A stretch of 54,488 bases of DNA, taken from contig JAAVHV010000010.1 of NCBI GenBank assembly GCA_014799505.1, positions 30,559 through 85,046 on the forward strand, written 5' to 3'. The position numbers and the translations under genes were made by a program. The stretch's first letter is position 1, and each line of letters begins with the position of its first letter. The notes beneath the pieces were generated by a model, which was given only the letters and a program-made list of their open reading frames with translations, ran no database searches and was not told the DNA's origin. Shown piece after piece: positions 24,779 to 34,752 of the stretch. The stretch is from Clostridiales bacterium. GTDB taxonomy: Bacteria; Bacillota; Clostridia; Oscillospirales; Oscillospiraceae.

Positions 24779-25219
24779 TCTGGTTCCGGTGGAGCCGAAG
24801 CCCCCCGCGCCCCGCAGAGTGTCGTCCAGCTCGTCCACACCCTGGAACTGGGCGGTGAGATACGGGGTGATGACCAACTGGGCAATGCGGTCGCCGTCCT
24901 CCACCACCTGGGGGACGCTGCCGTGGTTGTGGAGGAAGGTCATGATCTCGCCCCGGTAGTCGGCGTCGATCACGCCCACCTTGTTGGCGGGGGCCAGCCC
25001 GCGCTTGCAGGCCATGCCGGAGCGGGCGTACACCAGCCCCACGTACCCTTGGGGGATCGCCACGGCAATGCCGGTGTGGATCAGCACCGTCTCCCCAGGG
25101 GCAATGGTCACCGGGCCGTCGGTGAGAGCGTACAGGTCGGCCCCGGCGGCGGCGTCGGAGCCATAGGCGGGCAGCTTGGCCCGGGGGTCAAGGAGCTTGA
25201 CGGAAACGGGCGCAGTCAT
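24776..25219 (-). CDS. dut: dUTP diphosphatase
   Basis: 147 residues, trimeric dUTPase. Motifs in order: AYGSDAAAGADLYA, LVYARSGMACKRGLA (motif 2), GVIDADYRGEI (motif 3, Tyr over uracil), DRIAQLVI (motif 4) and the C-terminal arm GAGGFGSTG (motif 5). The enzyme removes dUTP and makes dUMP for thymidylate synthesis. It starts 12 bases after nrdG and ends the nrdD-nrdG-dut operon, so dNTP production and clean-up are linked. Confidence 0.95.
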   Translation of the reverse strand: MTAPVSVKLLDPRAKLPAYGSDAAAGADLYALTDGPVTIAPGETVLIHTGIAVAIPQGYVGLVYARSGMACKRGLAPANKVGVIDADYRGEIMTFLHNHGSVPQVVEDGDRIAQLVITPYLTAQFQGVDELDDTLRGAGGFGSTGTR

Positions 25220-25231
25220 AGTGAAACCTCC

Positions 25232-25774
25232 TCAGATAGATTGGATGGTCATCTCCCCGTCCCACAGGACGGGGGCATGGGCCTCCAGGCTGGCGGGGAC
25301 GTTCAAGATCCGCTGGTTGGAGGAGCCCCGGAAGCGCAGGTTCAAGTCCTTCTTCGCCTCGACGAAAGGCCCGTCCACCAGCACGTCGATGAGGGACAGC
25401 ATCTCGTCGGTGCACTCGCACCGGGCGCGGCTGTCCTTCCACAGCTCCCCATCCAGGGTGTAGCCGGAATAGCACCAGATTTCCTTGGCGGGATAGGCTT
25501 CTTTTACCCGCCGCAGGAAAGGGAGGAGCGCCCGCTGGTTGTCCGGCTCGAAGGGTTCGCCCCCCAGCAGGGACAGGCCCTTGATGTGGGCAGGGGAGAG
25601 GGCCTGGACGATCTTGTCCTCCTCCGCCTGGGTGAAGGGCTGGCCATAATTGAAATCCTGGGCCTCCTCGTTGAAGCAGCCGGGGCAGCGATGGGTGCAC
25701 CCTGACACGAACAGGGACACCCGCACGCCGGGGCCGTTGGCCACGTCGGCCCATTTAATGGTTGCGTAGTTCAT
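25232..25774 (-). CDS. nrdG: anaerobic ribonucleotide reductase activating protein (radical SAM)
   Basis: 180 residues. SGCTHRCPGCF gives the CxxxCxxC cluster (Cys26, Cys30, Cys33) that binds the 4Fe-4S/SAM centre. LSLLGGEPF is the GGE motif. The protein makes the glycyl radical on NrdD. Start ATG at 25774 has AAAGGAGATTTTTC upstream. A hairpin lies between nrdD and nrdG and may lower expression of the activase compared with the reductase. Confidence 0.95.
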   Translation of the reverse strand: MNYATIKWADVANGPGVRVSLFVSGCTHRCPGCFNEEAQDFNYGQPFTQAEEDKIVQALSPAHIKGLSLLGGEPFEPDNQRALLPFLRRVKEAYPAKEIWCYSGYTLDGELWKDSRARCECTDEMLSLIDVLVDGPFVEAKKDLNLRFRGSSNQRILNVPASLEAHAPVLWDGEMTIQSI

Positions 25775-25796
25775 GAAAAATCTCCTTTATGGGAAG

Positions 25797-25827
25797 AAAA
25801 GGGGCGGCCGGAACGACCGCCCCTTTT
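25797..25827 (-). terminator. hairpin between nrdD and nrdG
   Basis: AAAAGGGGCGG pairs with CCGCCCCTTTT, followed on the minus strand by CTTCCC. It is probably a partial terminator or RNA-stability element inside the operon, since nrdG starts 25 bases later. Confidence 0.65.
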
Positions 25828-25836
25828 GTGTTTCTC

Positions 25837-27963
<2,127 letters not shown>

Positions 27964-28078
27964 TGGTAGGCTCCCCTCTTATCGGTCAAACATCTTTTCA
28001 TGCGCATATAGGCTATGGGCGCGGCCTCCCAACCCGGCTCAGAAGCGGGTGCCAACGAGAGGCGCTCCATCATCATAC

Positions 28079-28106
28079 TATATCTTGTGGTCTGTGTCAA
28101 GATATA
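28079..28106. promoter_or_regulatory. candidate NrdR box pair upstream of nrdD
   Basis: TATATCTTG (28079-28087) and CAAGATATA (28098-28106) form a perfect 9-bp inverted repeat with a 10-base spacer. Each half resembles the core of an NrdR box (W-ATAT-mTTGTG). It lies about 115 bases upstream of nrdD. Confidence 0.45.
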
Positions 28107-28320
28107 CCAGTAATTTTTCGCAAATATTGTATGTGGCCGGCCAAACCCCTTGGAGCGCAAGGGGTTGCGGGTTTTGTGTCTGTTTTACGGGTCCGGACAT
28201 AGACTGGAGTGCACCCAGGCGGGCCCTCCGCCCCTTTGGAGGGTGGCGGTCAGGCCCCGGCCCCGGCCCGCCCGCAGGGCTCCCCCGCTTGGGATGGGGT
28301 CGATGAAAGGAGCGTATTTC
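28107..28320. other. spacer with GC hairpins before the cysteine-rich gene
   Basis: Between the nrdD promoter region and the gene at 28321 I see only structure: AACCCCTTG / CAAGGGGTT (28144-28166) followed by GGGTTTTG, and CCCTCC / GGAGGG near 28225-28243. An open frame covers this stretch but has no ribosome site or recognisable protein. Confidence 0.4.
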
Positions 28321-29301
28321 ATGAGTCAATTCTATCTGAACGGACCCTCTGTGGGCAGCTCCATGTCCGCGGAGGAGTTTATGGACATGGACGAAAACGG
28401 GCTGACCAGCTCCGGGACCGTCATTCGTCCTTCGGACGAACGACCGGTCTGGCAGCCTTCCGGCTGCCCGTGCGACGAATGCCGCCATGAGCAGGAGTGC
28501 CGCTGCCAGCAGATGATCTGCTGCTGCCGCCCCGCCCCTATGCCCCCCAAGCCCCCCGAGGTGGACGAAGCCTGCTGCTGCAAGGAGAGCTTCCGGGCGG
28601 CCCTGGGCCTGCTGTGCGATCAGCAGATCTCCAATCTGGTGGACTTCAACGCGGCGGCCTTTGTCACCGACACCTATGTGGCGGGCGCCGACCTGCATTG
28701 CAGGAAGCATTCCGGCCACAGCCTCAGCGCCGAGGGCGAGGTGGAGGCCGAGGGCAGGCGCCCGCATCCCTGCCAGTCTTGCTCCGGCGGGGCGTCCGAC
28801 AACCTGGGGACCCTGTCGGGCGGCTTCCGGAGGTTCGCGCTCTGCAACCGTGACCTGCTGGACATCGAGGCCGAGCTGCACACCGCCGGGCGGAAGGAGT
28901 GTGACTTCACCGCCACCCAGGTGTCCCTGTGCGAGCTGGACGCGGTGGTGCTCCAGGGCGCGCCGGCCTGCGCCGAGGGCGACCTGACCGCCGACGAGGT
29001 GACGGCGCGGAACTTCCGCTGCCTGCGCCAGCGGCTGAGCCAGCGGCTCAACCCCCGCAACGTCTGCGACCAGGATCAGTGCTCCTGCGCCTGTGATGAG
29101 CGGGACTGCTGCTGTGCGGCTGGCCTGCTGGACACCCTGGCCCGGAACAACTTGAGCCGCCGGGTGTCCCTGGCGGCGGGCCTGCTGGTGCTCCGGGACG
29201 TGACCCTGCTGGGTACTGTGGGCAGTGTGCTGGTGCTGGCCAACGACACGGACGACCGGCTGTACTTTGTCTGTGTCAACAGCGTGCAGTTCATCGGGTA
29301 A
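28321..29301 (+). CDS. cysteine-rich hypothetical protein
   Basis: 326 residues, no family recognised. Cys clusters occur in three blocks: residues about 49-90 (CPCDECRHEQECRCQ, MICCCRP, ACCCKES), a middle block (HPCQSCSGG), and about 255-275 (CDQDQCSCACDERDCCC). Between them are helical segments, and the C-terminus is beta-strand-like (LLVLRDVTLLGTVGSVLVL, YFVCVNSVQFIG). There is no signal peptide. Start ATG has GGAGCGTATTTC upstream. The Cys pattern and soluble nature resemble spore coat or exosporium crust proteins of the CotY/CotZ kind, but there is no clear similarity, so this is only a guess. Confidence 0.7.
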   Translation: MSQFYLNGPSVGSSMSAEEFMDMDENGLTSSGTVIRPSDERPVWQPSGCPCDECRHEQECRCQQMICCCRPAPMPPKPPEVDEACCCKESFRAALGLLCDQQISNLVDFNAAAFVTDTYVAGADLHCRKHSGHSLSAEGEVEAEGRRPHPCQSCSGGASDNLGTLSGGFRRFALCNRDLLDIEAELHTAGRKECDFTATQVSLCELDAVVLQGAPACAEGDLTADEVTARNFRCLRQRLSQRLNPRNVCDQDQCSCACDERDCCCAAGLLDTLARNNLSRRVSLAAGLLVLRDVTLLGTVGSVLVLANDTDDRLYFVCVNSVQFIG

Positions 29302-29346
29302 ACAAAATCGTGCCGACAGCGCGCAGCGCCGGGCAAACGGATCTTC

Positions 29347-29376
29347 GCCCCCTCCGCCGTCGCGGAGGGGGCGGCT
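29347..29376 (+). terminator. terminator after the cysteine-rich gene
   Basis: Perfect 11-bp stem GCCCCCTCCGC / GCGGAGGGGGC with CGTC loop, then GGCTTTC. It ends against the converging DinB-fold gene. Confidence 0.7.
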
Positions 29377-29377
29377 T

Positions 29378-30031
29378 TCATGCCAGCTTGTTTTTAATTC
29401 GGATGCTTGCCTCGATGTGCATGATCCAGTGTCTCGAAAAAGGCATTTGGATCAGTCCCCGCACATCCTTGCCGCACCAATAGTCGATCAGCCAACGCGC
29501 GCTTTCGTCCGAACTGACGACACGGAGCGACTTGAGATGGTCCTTGTCCTGTTCCGTCATCTTTCGCTTCAAATCGGGAAACGCAAGGCTCTTTACGATG
29601 GCATCCGTGCTGTTCTTGACATCAGCAATATATTGATAGAGTTCTTCCAAATTAAGCTGACGTGAAAAATCAGAAATTTGTTCCCCCACAAGCTCATTCC
29701 CCGTTGTGATAATGGGTGAGCCGATGCGTTTTTGGTAGTTTCCCGCGAAAAAGACCTGTTCATCGCCCCGGATCAAGGAATGTGCTGTGATGTCCTCGAT
29801 CCGGGAGATATGCCAAATCGAATAAGCGATCGTTTTGCTGTGGTAGCCGTTTGCGTTTGGAAAGGGCGCCGCGTTGAAATCAGCCCTATTCAATTGCGCC
29901 TTCAGCTCATCAAGCGCCTGAATCAGCTGGTTTCTTAAGACAAAAAATGTTTCGATACCGTCAGCAAAGCTTTCGCTTTTCTTGAGCTGGAGCTGCATGG
30001 TTTTATTTAATTCTGCCCATTCTTTGTTCAT
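29378..30031 (-). CDS. DinB-superfamily (four-helix metal-binding) protein
   Basis: 217 residues. His residues at SIWHISRIEDI and at FSRHWIMHIEAS near the C-terminus fit the three-His metal site of DinB/YfiT-like proteins, many of which are thiol-dependent transferases. Start ATG at 30031 follows TTAGGAGGTGGAAC. Not to be confused with DNA polymerase IV at 31743. It is 74 bases downstream of the toroid protein gene on the same strand, possibly in one transcript. Substrate unknown. Confidence 0.75.
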   Translation of the reverse strand: MNKEWAELNKTMQLQLKKSESFADGIETFFVLRNQLIQALDELKAQLNRADFNAAPFPNANGYHSKTIAYSIWHISRIEDITAHSLIRGDEQVFFAGNYQKRIGSPIITTGNELVGEQISDFSRQLNLEELYQYIADVKNSTDAIVKSLAFPDLKRKMTEQDKDHLKSLRVVSSDESARWLIDYWCGKDVRGLIQMPFSRHWIMHIEASIRIKNKLA

Positions 30032-30105
30032 GTTCCACCTCCTAATTTCAACGGTCAGCCCTGCTCCTGAGTCCAGCGCCCGCCGCAGGAGGGCTTTGTG
30101 GGTCG

Positions 30106-30999
30106 TCAAGCGTTCCGGGCAAACAGCATCTTGTCAATTGTGATCTTGGCGCGCCACCACTGCCTTGCCTGCTCAAATTCGGGGTATGGCGTATGCCACT
30201 GCCAGGAGATGTCGAACCCTCCGTCATCTTTTTGAATGTTTGCCAGGACACCCTTTTCAGCCGCGATCAGCGCCCGGATATCTTCACTCATAAATTCGGG
30301 GCGGGGATCTGTGAAAAAGTCGGAGGGGGTGGGGACATATTCCACGCCATATTTTTCGCTGTCCTTGCAGATCGCGTTTTCGAGCCGTTCCCCAAGGAGC
30401 CGCCTCAGTTCCGCCAGATCCAAAAGATTGGTGATCCCGTTTTCCCGCAGCAACTCATAGCAAAGGAGATAGCATTTCAGCTCGTCCCCGCTGACGTCCG
30501 TTTTTTTGCTCAGATACGCGAACGCGTCCCTCAAGATTTCTTCGTAATAGGATGTGCGTCCACCAAAGCAAATCATGAAGGCAGCCAGGGAAACGGTGGG
30601 GTTATACCCCATCAGGCCGTCGCCGTTTTTCTCCCACCAGATTGCGTGGGGGTATTCCTTGTTCGTCTCAATGGCGAACAGCCATCTCCGCTGTCCCTCA
30701 TCAAAGGAATCATGGGAGTGCAGATAGCGAACGATCCCATTTACAATGTCGTCAGCGGCTCCCAGCGCCCCGATTCGGTGCAGGGTGATGATGGCATCGT
30801 TGGTCGCGACGGGATTGGAATTGGGGTTCCAATTGTCCGCCTCCAGCCCATGGCCAAAGCCGCCGTCCGGATTTTGGAATTTGCCCAGTTCGCCGACAAC
30901 GGCCTGTTTTGTCCCGTCCTCAAAATACCAGCGGTAAAACGCCCGCTCCAACGGGCGGGCATTCTCAAGAATAAAGCGGCTTGCCGCCTGACTGTCCAT
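30106..30999 (-). CDS. alpha/alpha-toroid (prenyltransferase/cyclase-like) hypothetical protein
   Basis: 297 residues. QNPDGGFGHGLEADN and QKDDGGFDISWQW are QxxDGGF repeats, the mark of terpene-cyclase / prenyltransferase-like toroids. NSNPVATNDAIITLHRIG is a helix pair between them. No DxDD catalytic motif is visible, so enzyme activity is uncertain. Similar stand-alone proteins are common in clostridia with no known role. Start ATG 30999 follows a GGGGGCGACC stretch, a weak site. Upstream, on the same strand, is an acetyltransferase gene. Confidence 0.65.
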   Translation of the reverse strand: MDSQAASRFILENARPLERAFYRWYFEDGTKQAVVGELGKFQNPDGGFGHGLEADNWNPNSNPVATNDAIITLHRIGALGAADDIVNGIVRYLHSHDSFDEGQRRWLFAIETNKEYPHAIWWEKNGDGLMGYNPTVSLAAFMICFGGRTSYYEEILRDAFAYLSKKTDVSGDELKCYLLCYELLRENGITNLLDLAELRRLLGERLENAICKDSEKYGVEYVPTPSDFFTDPRPEFMSEDIRALIAAEKGVLANIQKDDGGFDISWQWHTPYPEFEQARQWWRAKITIDKMLFARNA

Positions 31000-31031
31000 A
31001 ACGGTCGCCCCCTCACAGAATATGGGCTTTG

Positions 31032-31601
31032 TCAGCCCCGGGCCAGCGTCCAGTACCCGTCGTAGGCATACCCGGTCTTGCCAATCAGGAGATGCTCCGA
31101 TTTGGCAAAACCCAGCCGCTGGAGGGCCCGAACGCGCTCCACGGCGTAAATGGGCGCCTTGGTGATGATGATGCCGCAGCCAAACCCTTCAAAGACGGTG
31201 GGGGCGATAAGCCCGCCCACCTCGGCCAGGACGTCCTCCGTCTCATAGCCACTCTTCACGTCGATGCGCAGGATGCCCGCGCCGTTGAACGGGTCGTCAG
31301 GCTCCGAGGCCCGCTGGCACACCTCGACGGTGCCCACCACCTTGGACGCGGCCCGGTCCACGATGGCCCACCGGATGAACCACCCGTTCTCATAGGACTG
31401 TTTCCAGAACCGGAGAGCGTTCTCCATCCGCTCCGTCGTGTCATAGTAAAAATTGTCCCCGTCGCAGTTGTCGCTGTTGAAAAAGGGCAGGGCGTTTTTG
31501 TCGCTGTACACCTCCAGCAGGTCGGCGCAGTCCCCGTCCTCCACCGGGCGCAGCAAAAAACGGTCGTTTTTCAGAGTCGGGCAGCTTTTGTAAAGATCCA
31601 T
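31032..31601 (-). CDS. GNAT-family N-acetyltransferase (RimJ/RimL-like)
   Basis: 189 residues. RFLLRPVEDGDCADLLEVYSD opens the fold, RWAIVDRAASKVVGTVEVCQ is the beta-4 strand region, and GFGCGIIITKAP plus the end RVRALQRLGFAKSEHLL form the acetyl-CoA side. It resembles acetyltransferases that modify amino groups of small molecules or protein N-termini; the substrate is unknown. ATG at 31601 has AGCGGAGGTACCACC upstream. Confidence 0.75.
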   Translation of the reverse strand: MDLYKSCPTLKNDRFLLRPVEDGDCADLLEVYSDKNALPFFNSDNCDGDNFYYDTTERMENALRFWKQSYENGWFIRWAIVDRAASKVVGTVEVCQRASEPDDPFNGAGILRIDVKSGYETEDVLAEVGGLIAPTVFEGFGCGIIITKAPIYAVERVRALQRLGFAKSEHLLIGKTGYAYDGYWTLARG

Positions 31602-31681
31602 GGTGGTACCTCCGCTTTTTAGTATGTTTGTTCGTCTGCTGTCATTGTACCACAGGTGCAGGTGAAACGCAAGAACTTTTT

Positions 31682-31693
31682 GAACGAATGTTT
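31682..31693 (+). promoter_or_regulatory. SOS (LexA) box of the pol IV gene
   Basis: Bases 31681-31694 (TGAACGAATGTTTG) match 13 of 14 positions of the Gram-positive LexA box CGAACRNRYGTTYG; the core is GAAC-N4-GTTT. It overlaps the -35 hexamer, as expected for repression. Confidence 0.8.
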
Positions 31694-31720
31694 GACAAAA
31701 GGGAACGGACGGTGTATACT
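31692..31720 (+). promoter_or_regulatory. sigma-A promoter of the pol IV gene
   Basis: TTGACA (31692-31697), 17 bases, TATACT (31715-31720); near-consensus. The ribosome site AAAGGGGGGAGC follows before ATG 31743. Confidence 0.85.
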
Positions 31721-31742
31721 ATTGGTGAAAGGGGGGAGCGGC

Positions 31743-32972
31743 ATGGATCGCGTCATTTACCATTGCGATTGCAACAGCTTTTACTGCTCGGTGGAGCTGC
31801 TGTCCCATCCGGAGCTGCGCCGCGTCCCCACGGCGGTGTGCGGCGACCCCAAGAGCCGCCACGGCATCATCCTGGCCAAAAACGAGCCGGCGAAGCAATT
31901 CGGCGTGCGCACGGCGGAGACCATCTGGCAGGCCCGTCAGAAGTGCCCCGACCTGGTGCTGCTGCCCGCCCACCGGGGGCTGTATTACGAGTACTCCAAA
32001 AAGGTGAACGCCATTTATGACCGGTTCACCGACCTCATCGAGCCCTTCGGCATTGACGAGAGCTGGCTGGACGTGACAAACACCCTCCATCTGTTCGGCG
32101 GCGACCCGAAGGCGCTGGCCGACCGTATCCGGGACACGGTGCGGGAGGAGCTGGGGTTGACCATCTCGGTGGGGGTGTCCTTCAATAAAATCTTTGCCAA
32201 GCTGGGCAGCGACTACAAAAAGCCGGACGCCACCACCGTCATTTCCCGGGAAAATTTCCGGCGCCTTGTGTGGCCCCTGCCTGTCACGGATCTTCTGTAC
32301 GTGGGCCGGGCGGCGGCCAAGGTGCTGGGACAGTACGGCGTGACCACCATCGGGGAGCTGGCGGCCTTTGACCGGAACGCGCTCACCGAGCTTTTGGGCA
32401 AGCAGGGGGGCCAGCTGTGGGAGTATGCCAACGGTCTGGAGCACAGCTCCGTGGCCCCGGCGGGGCTGTACACGCCCCCCAAGTCGGTGGGCAGCGGGGA
32501 AACCTTTCCCCGCAATCTCATCCGCAGGGACGAGGTGGGCCGGGGAGTGGCCATGCTGGCCGACCAGGTGGCGGTGCGGCTGAGGAAGCACGCCAGGAAG
32601 GCCACCACGTTACAGGTGACCATCCGGGACCCTAAATTCAAGGACATCTGCCGCCAGCGACCCCTGGACGCCCCCACCAACACCGCCAGGGAGCTGCACC
32701 GGGCGGCGATGGATATTTTGGAGCGCAGCTGGAAGTCGGGGGCGCCCATCCGGGCCATCACCCTCACCGCCCACAATCTGATCCCGGAGGGGGAGGCGGC
32801 GGAGCAGCTGGACCTGTTCCAGGCTGCCGCGCCCCAAAAGCGGGAGCGGGTGGAGAAGCTGGAGCGCGCCATGGACGCCATCCGCTCCAAGTATGGCAGG
32901 GAGGCGGTCACCGTGGCTGCCCTGGCCCAGCCCCAGGAGGAGGATGAAGGGGACGGAGAGGTGCCGTTTTGA
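31743..32972 (+). CDS. dinB: DNA polymerase IV (Y family)
   Basis: 409 residues. The catalytic acidic residues are Asp9 (HCDCNSFYCSVE) and Asp105-Glu106 (PFGIDESWLDV), and ISVGVSFNKIFAKLGSD is the Y-family palm/thumb signature. The little-finger domain occupies about 240-350. A C-terminal segment AAEQLDLFQ resembles a beta-clamp-binding QLDLF motif. Low-fidelity translesion synthesis during DNA damage. The LexA box on its promoter supports SOS control. Convergent with upp. Confidence 0.93.
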   Translation: MDRVIYHCDCNSFYCSVELLSHPELRRVPTAVCGDPKSRHGIILAKNEPAKQFGVRTAETIWQARQKCPDLVLLPAHRGLYYEYSKKVNAIYDRFTDLIEPFGIDESWLDVTNTLHLFGGDPKALADRIRDTVREELGLTISVGVSFNKIFAKLGSDYKKPDATTVISRENFRRLVWPLPVTDLLYVGRAAAKVLGQYGVTTIGELAAFDRNALTELLGKQGGQLWEYANGLEHSSVAPAGLYTPPKSVGSGETFPRNLIRRDEVGRGVAMLADQVAVRLRKHARKATTLQVTIRDPKFKDICRQRPLDAPTNTARELHRAAMDILERSWKSGAPIRAITLTAHNLIPEGEAAEQLDLFQAAAPQKRERVEKLERAMDAIRSKYGREAVTVAALAQPQEEDEGDGEVPF

Positions 32973-32976
32973 GCGC

Positions 32977-33020
32977 AAAAATCCCGCCGGGTGGATGCAT
33001 TCCACTCCGGCGGGATCGTT
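32977..33020. terminator. two-way terminator between pol IV and upp
   Basis: ATCCCGCCGG (32981-32990) pairs with CCGGCGGGAT (33007-33016), with further pairing inside (GTGGA/TCCAC). It has AAAAA on the left and CGTTTTG on the right. Confidence 0.8.
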
Positions 33021-33025
33021 TTGTC

Positions 33026-33658
33026 TTATTTCGTGCCGAAAATGCGGTCGCCCGCGTCGCCCAGGCCGGGGACGATGTAGCTGGCCGCGTTCAGGCCCTC
33101 GTCCAGCGCGCCGCAGTAGATGTCCACGTCAGGGTGGCTGCGCTGGATGGCTTCAATGCCCTGGGGGGCGGCCACCAGCACCATCAGCTTGATGTTATGG
33201 CAGCCGTAGCCCTTCATGATGTCGATGGCGGCGTTGGCGCTGCCGCCGGTGGCCAGCATGGGATCCACGATGAGCACGTCCCGCTCCGCCACGTCCCGGG
33301 GCATTTTGCAGAAGTACTGCACAGGCTCCATGGTCTCCTCGTTGCGGTACATACCCAGGTGTCCCACACGGGCGGAGGGCACCATGCGCAGCACGCCGTC
33401 CACCAGGCCCAGGCCGGCCCGGAGAATGGGCACCACGGCGAATTTCTTGCCCTTCAGGGTGGGGGCCTCCATCTTGCAGATGGGGGTCTCGATCTCCTTG
33501 GTGGTCAGGGGGAGGTCGCGGGTGGCCTCATAGGTGAGCAGCATCCCGATTTCGGACACGAGCTCCCGGAAGTCCTTGGTGGAGGTGTTCTTATCCCGCA
33601 GGATGGTCAGCTTGTGGGACAGAAGGGGGTGGTTTACCACGTGTACTTTTTCGTTCAT
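33026..33658 (-). CDS. upp: uracil phosphoribosyltransferase
   Basis: 210 residues. Salvages uracil to UMP with PRPP. The PRPP loop [14 protein letters not shown] is at 128-141, and [10 protein letters not shown] ... [14 protein letters not shown] is the uracil-binding C-terminus. Start ATG 33658 follows AAAGGAGCGCTGCCGGT. It is expressed alone from its own promoter. Confidence 0.96.
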   Translation of the reverse strand: MNEKVHVVNHPLLSHKLTILRDKNTSTKDFRELVSEIGMLLTYEATRDLPLTTKEIETPICKMEAPTLKGKKFAVVPILRAGLGLVDGVLRMVPSARVGHLGMYRNEETMEPVQYFCKMPRDVAERDVLIVDPMLATGGSANAAIDIMKGYGCHNIKLMVLVAAPQGIEAIQRSHPDVDIYCGALDEGLNAASYIVPGLGDAGDRIFGTK

Positions 33659-33691
33659 ACCGGCAGCGCTCCTTTGTATTTTTATAGGCCC

Positions 33692-33720
33692 ATTATACCA
33701 CGGTTTCCATGCCCTGCCAA
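33692..33720 (-). promoter_or_regulatory. promoter of upp
   Basis: On the minus strand TTGGCA (33720-33715), 17 bases, TATAAT (33697-33692). Confidence 0.7.
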
Positions 33721-33746
33721 TGGGGCGGGCTGTTTTTTTATATCCG

Positions 33747-33776
33747 ACCGCTTATCCCCGCAAAAAAACCGTTTAT
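33747..33776 (+). promoter_or_regulatory. LytTR-type tandem operator
   Basis: ACCGCTTAT (33747-33755) and ACCGTTTAT (33768-33776) are direct repeats with a 12-base gap. The second matches the LytTR half-site [TA][AC][CA]GTTN[AG][TG] fully, the first in eight of nine positions. It ends ten bases before the -35 of the lytTR-gene promoter, a place suited to activation. Confidence 0.75.
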
Positions 33777-33786
33777 CCCGGTTCGC

Positions 33787-33815
33787 TGGACATTTTGGCC
33801 CGCGCCGGGTATACT
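33787..33815 (+). promoter_or_regulatory. promoter of the LytTR operon
   Basis: TGGACA (33787-33792), 17 bases, TATACT (33810-33815), 23 bases before the GTG start. Confidence 0.65.
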
Positions 33816-33838
33816 GAGGGCAAAAGGGGGGACGCGCG

Positions 33839-34282
33839 GTGAAGGTGGAAATACAGTTTGACCCAAGTCTGGACGAACCCGTGGTCATTCTCCGCGCCCC
33901 CGGCCCCAGCTCGGAGGCGGAGGCTTTGGCGGCGCGGCTCCGGGAAGTGACGATCCCCAAGCCTTTCACCGTCTACCGGGAGCGGGAGGCGGTGCGGGTG
34001 AGCCGCGACCTGGTGCTGCGGTTCTTCGCCGAGGACAAGGGGGTGTCCTGCCAGACGGGCATGGGCGCCTTTTCCGTCCGGCAGCGGCTGTACGAGCTGG
34101 AGGAGGAGCTGGCGGGCACAAAATTCGTGCGGGTGTCCAACTCAGAGATCGTCAACCTGGATCGGGTGACGGGCTTGGATCTGACGCTGGCCGGCACCAT
34201 CAAAATGACGCTGGAGGGTGGGACGGTGTGCTGGGTGTCCCGCCGGTACGTGAAGAAGATCAGGGAGGCGTTGGGTCTGTGA
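33839..34282 (+). CDS. LytTR-domain transcriptional regulator (no receiver domain)
   Basis: 147 residues from GTG 33839 (AAAAGGGGGGACGCGCG upstream). The first 45 residues form a small strand/helix module (MKVEIQFDPSLDEPVVIL). Residues about 45-147 are a LytTR DNA-binding domain (SVRQRLYELEEELAGTKFVR, SNSEIVNLDRVTGLDL, VSRRYVKKIREAL). It is followed by DUF3021, the normal partner of such stand-alone LytTR regulators, usually a membrane antagonist. Own-promoter repeats suggest autoregulation. Confidence 0.9.
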   Translation: MKVEIQFDPSLDEPVVILRAPGPSSEAEALAARLREVTIPKPFTVYREREAVRVSRDLVLRFFAEDKGVSCQTGMGAFSVRQRLYELEEELAGTKFVRVSNSEIVNLDRVTGLDLTLAGTIKMTLEGGTVCWVSRRYVKKIREALGL

Positions 34283-34752
34283 ATATCAAAAAACAATGGC
34301 TCCCCCGGGCGATCATCGGCGCTCTGGCGGGCCTGCTGCTGGCGGCGCTGTGCCGGGGCGCGCTGTTTCAAGGGGGCTTTTCCATGCCCGCCCTTTGTAA
34401 GCCCCTGATTGACCAGGTGGGCACGGCTTGGGCGGTCACGATTGCCTGCGCCATCTTTTTCGGCCTGGGCGCGGTGGCGGGTCTGGCCACCCTGCCCTTC
34501 GCCGACAGCGGGCGGGAGCTGGTGCTGCAATCGTTGGCCCACTTTGCCATCACAGCCGCTTTATGGTCGCTGCTGCTGGGGGTGTCCATCGGAGCGCGTG
34601 AGCCTGTGGTCTGGCTGCTGTGGCTGGGGTCGCTGGCGCTGGTGTATGGCATCGTCTGGCTGGGCCGCTGGGTGGGGTGGTACCGGGAGATGCTGGCCAT
34701 TCGAAAAAAGCTGGGGCTGACCCGTCAAAAGAAGGAGGGCAAAACGCCGTGA
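34279..34752 (+). CDS. DUF3021 membrane protein
   Basis: 157 residues from GTG 34279, overlapping the LytTR stop (GTGA). Four membrane segments: about 10-28 (RAIIGALAGLLLAALCRG), 46-68 (WAVTIACAIFFGLGAVAGLA), 80-100 and 108-130, then a basic tail. DUF3021 proteins pair with LytTR regulators and are thought to hold them inactive at the membrane. Sequence and overlap fit that pattern here. Confidence 0.8.
   Translation: MNIKKQWLPRAIIGALAGLLLAALCRGALFQGGFSMPALCKPLIDQVGTAWAVTIACAIFFGLGAVAGLATLPFADSGRELVLQSLAHFAITAALWSLLLGVSIGAREPVVWLLWLGSLALVYGIVWLGRWVGWYREMLAIRKKLGLTRQKKEGKTP

Noticed and set aside
28150-28320. Upstream extension of the cysteine-rich protein
   Set aside because: Pro/Arg-rich translation of GC hairpins with no ribosome site; GGAG lies directly before ATG 28321.
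31621-31634. Second LexA-like site upstream of the acetyltransferase gene
   Set aside because: Read on the minus strand it matches only about 11 of 14 positions, with the second half-site broken.
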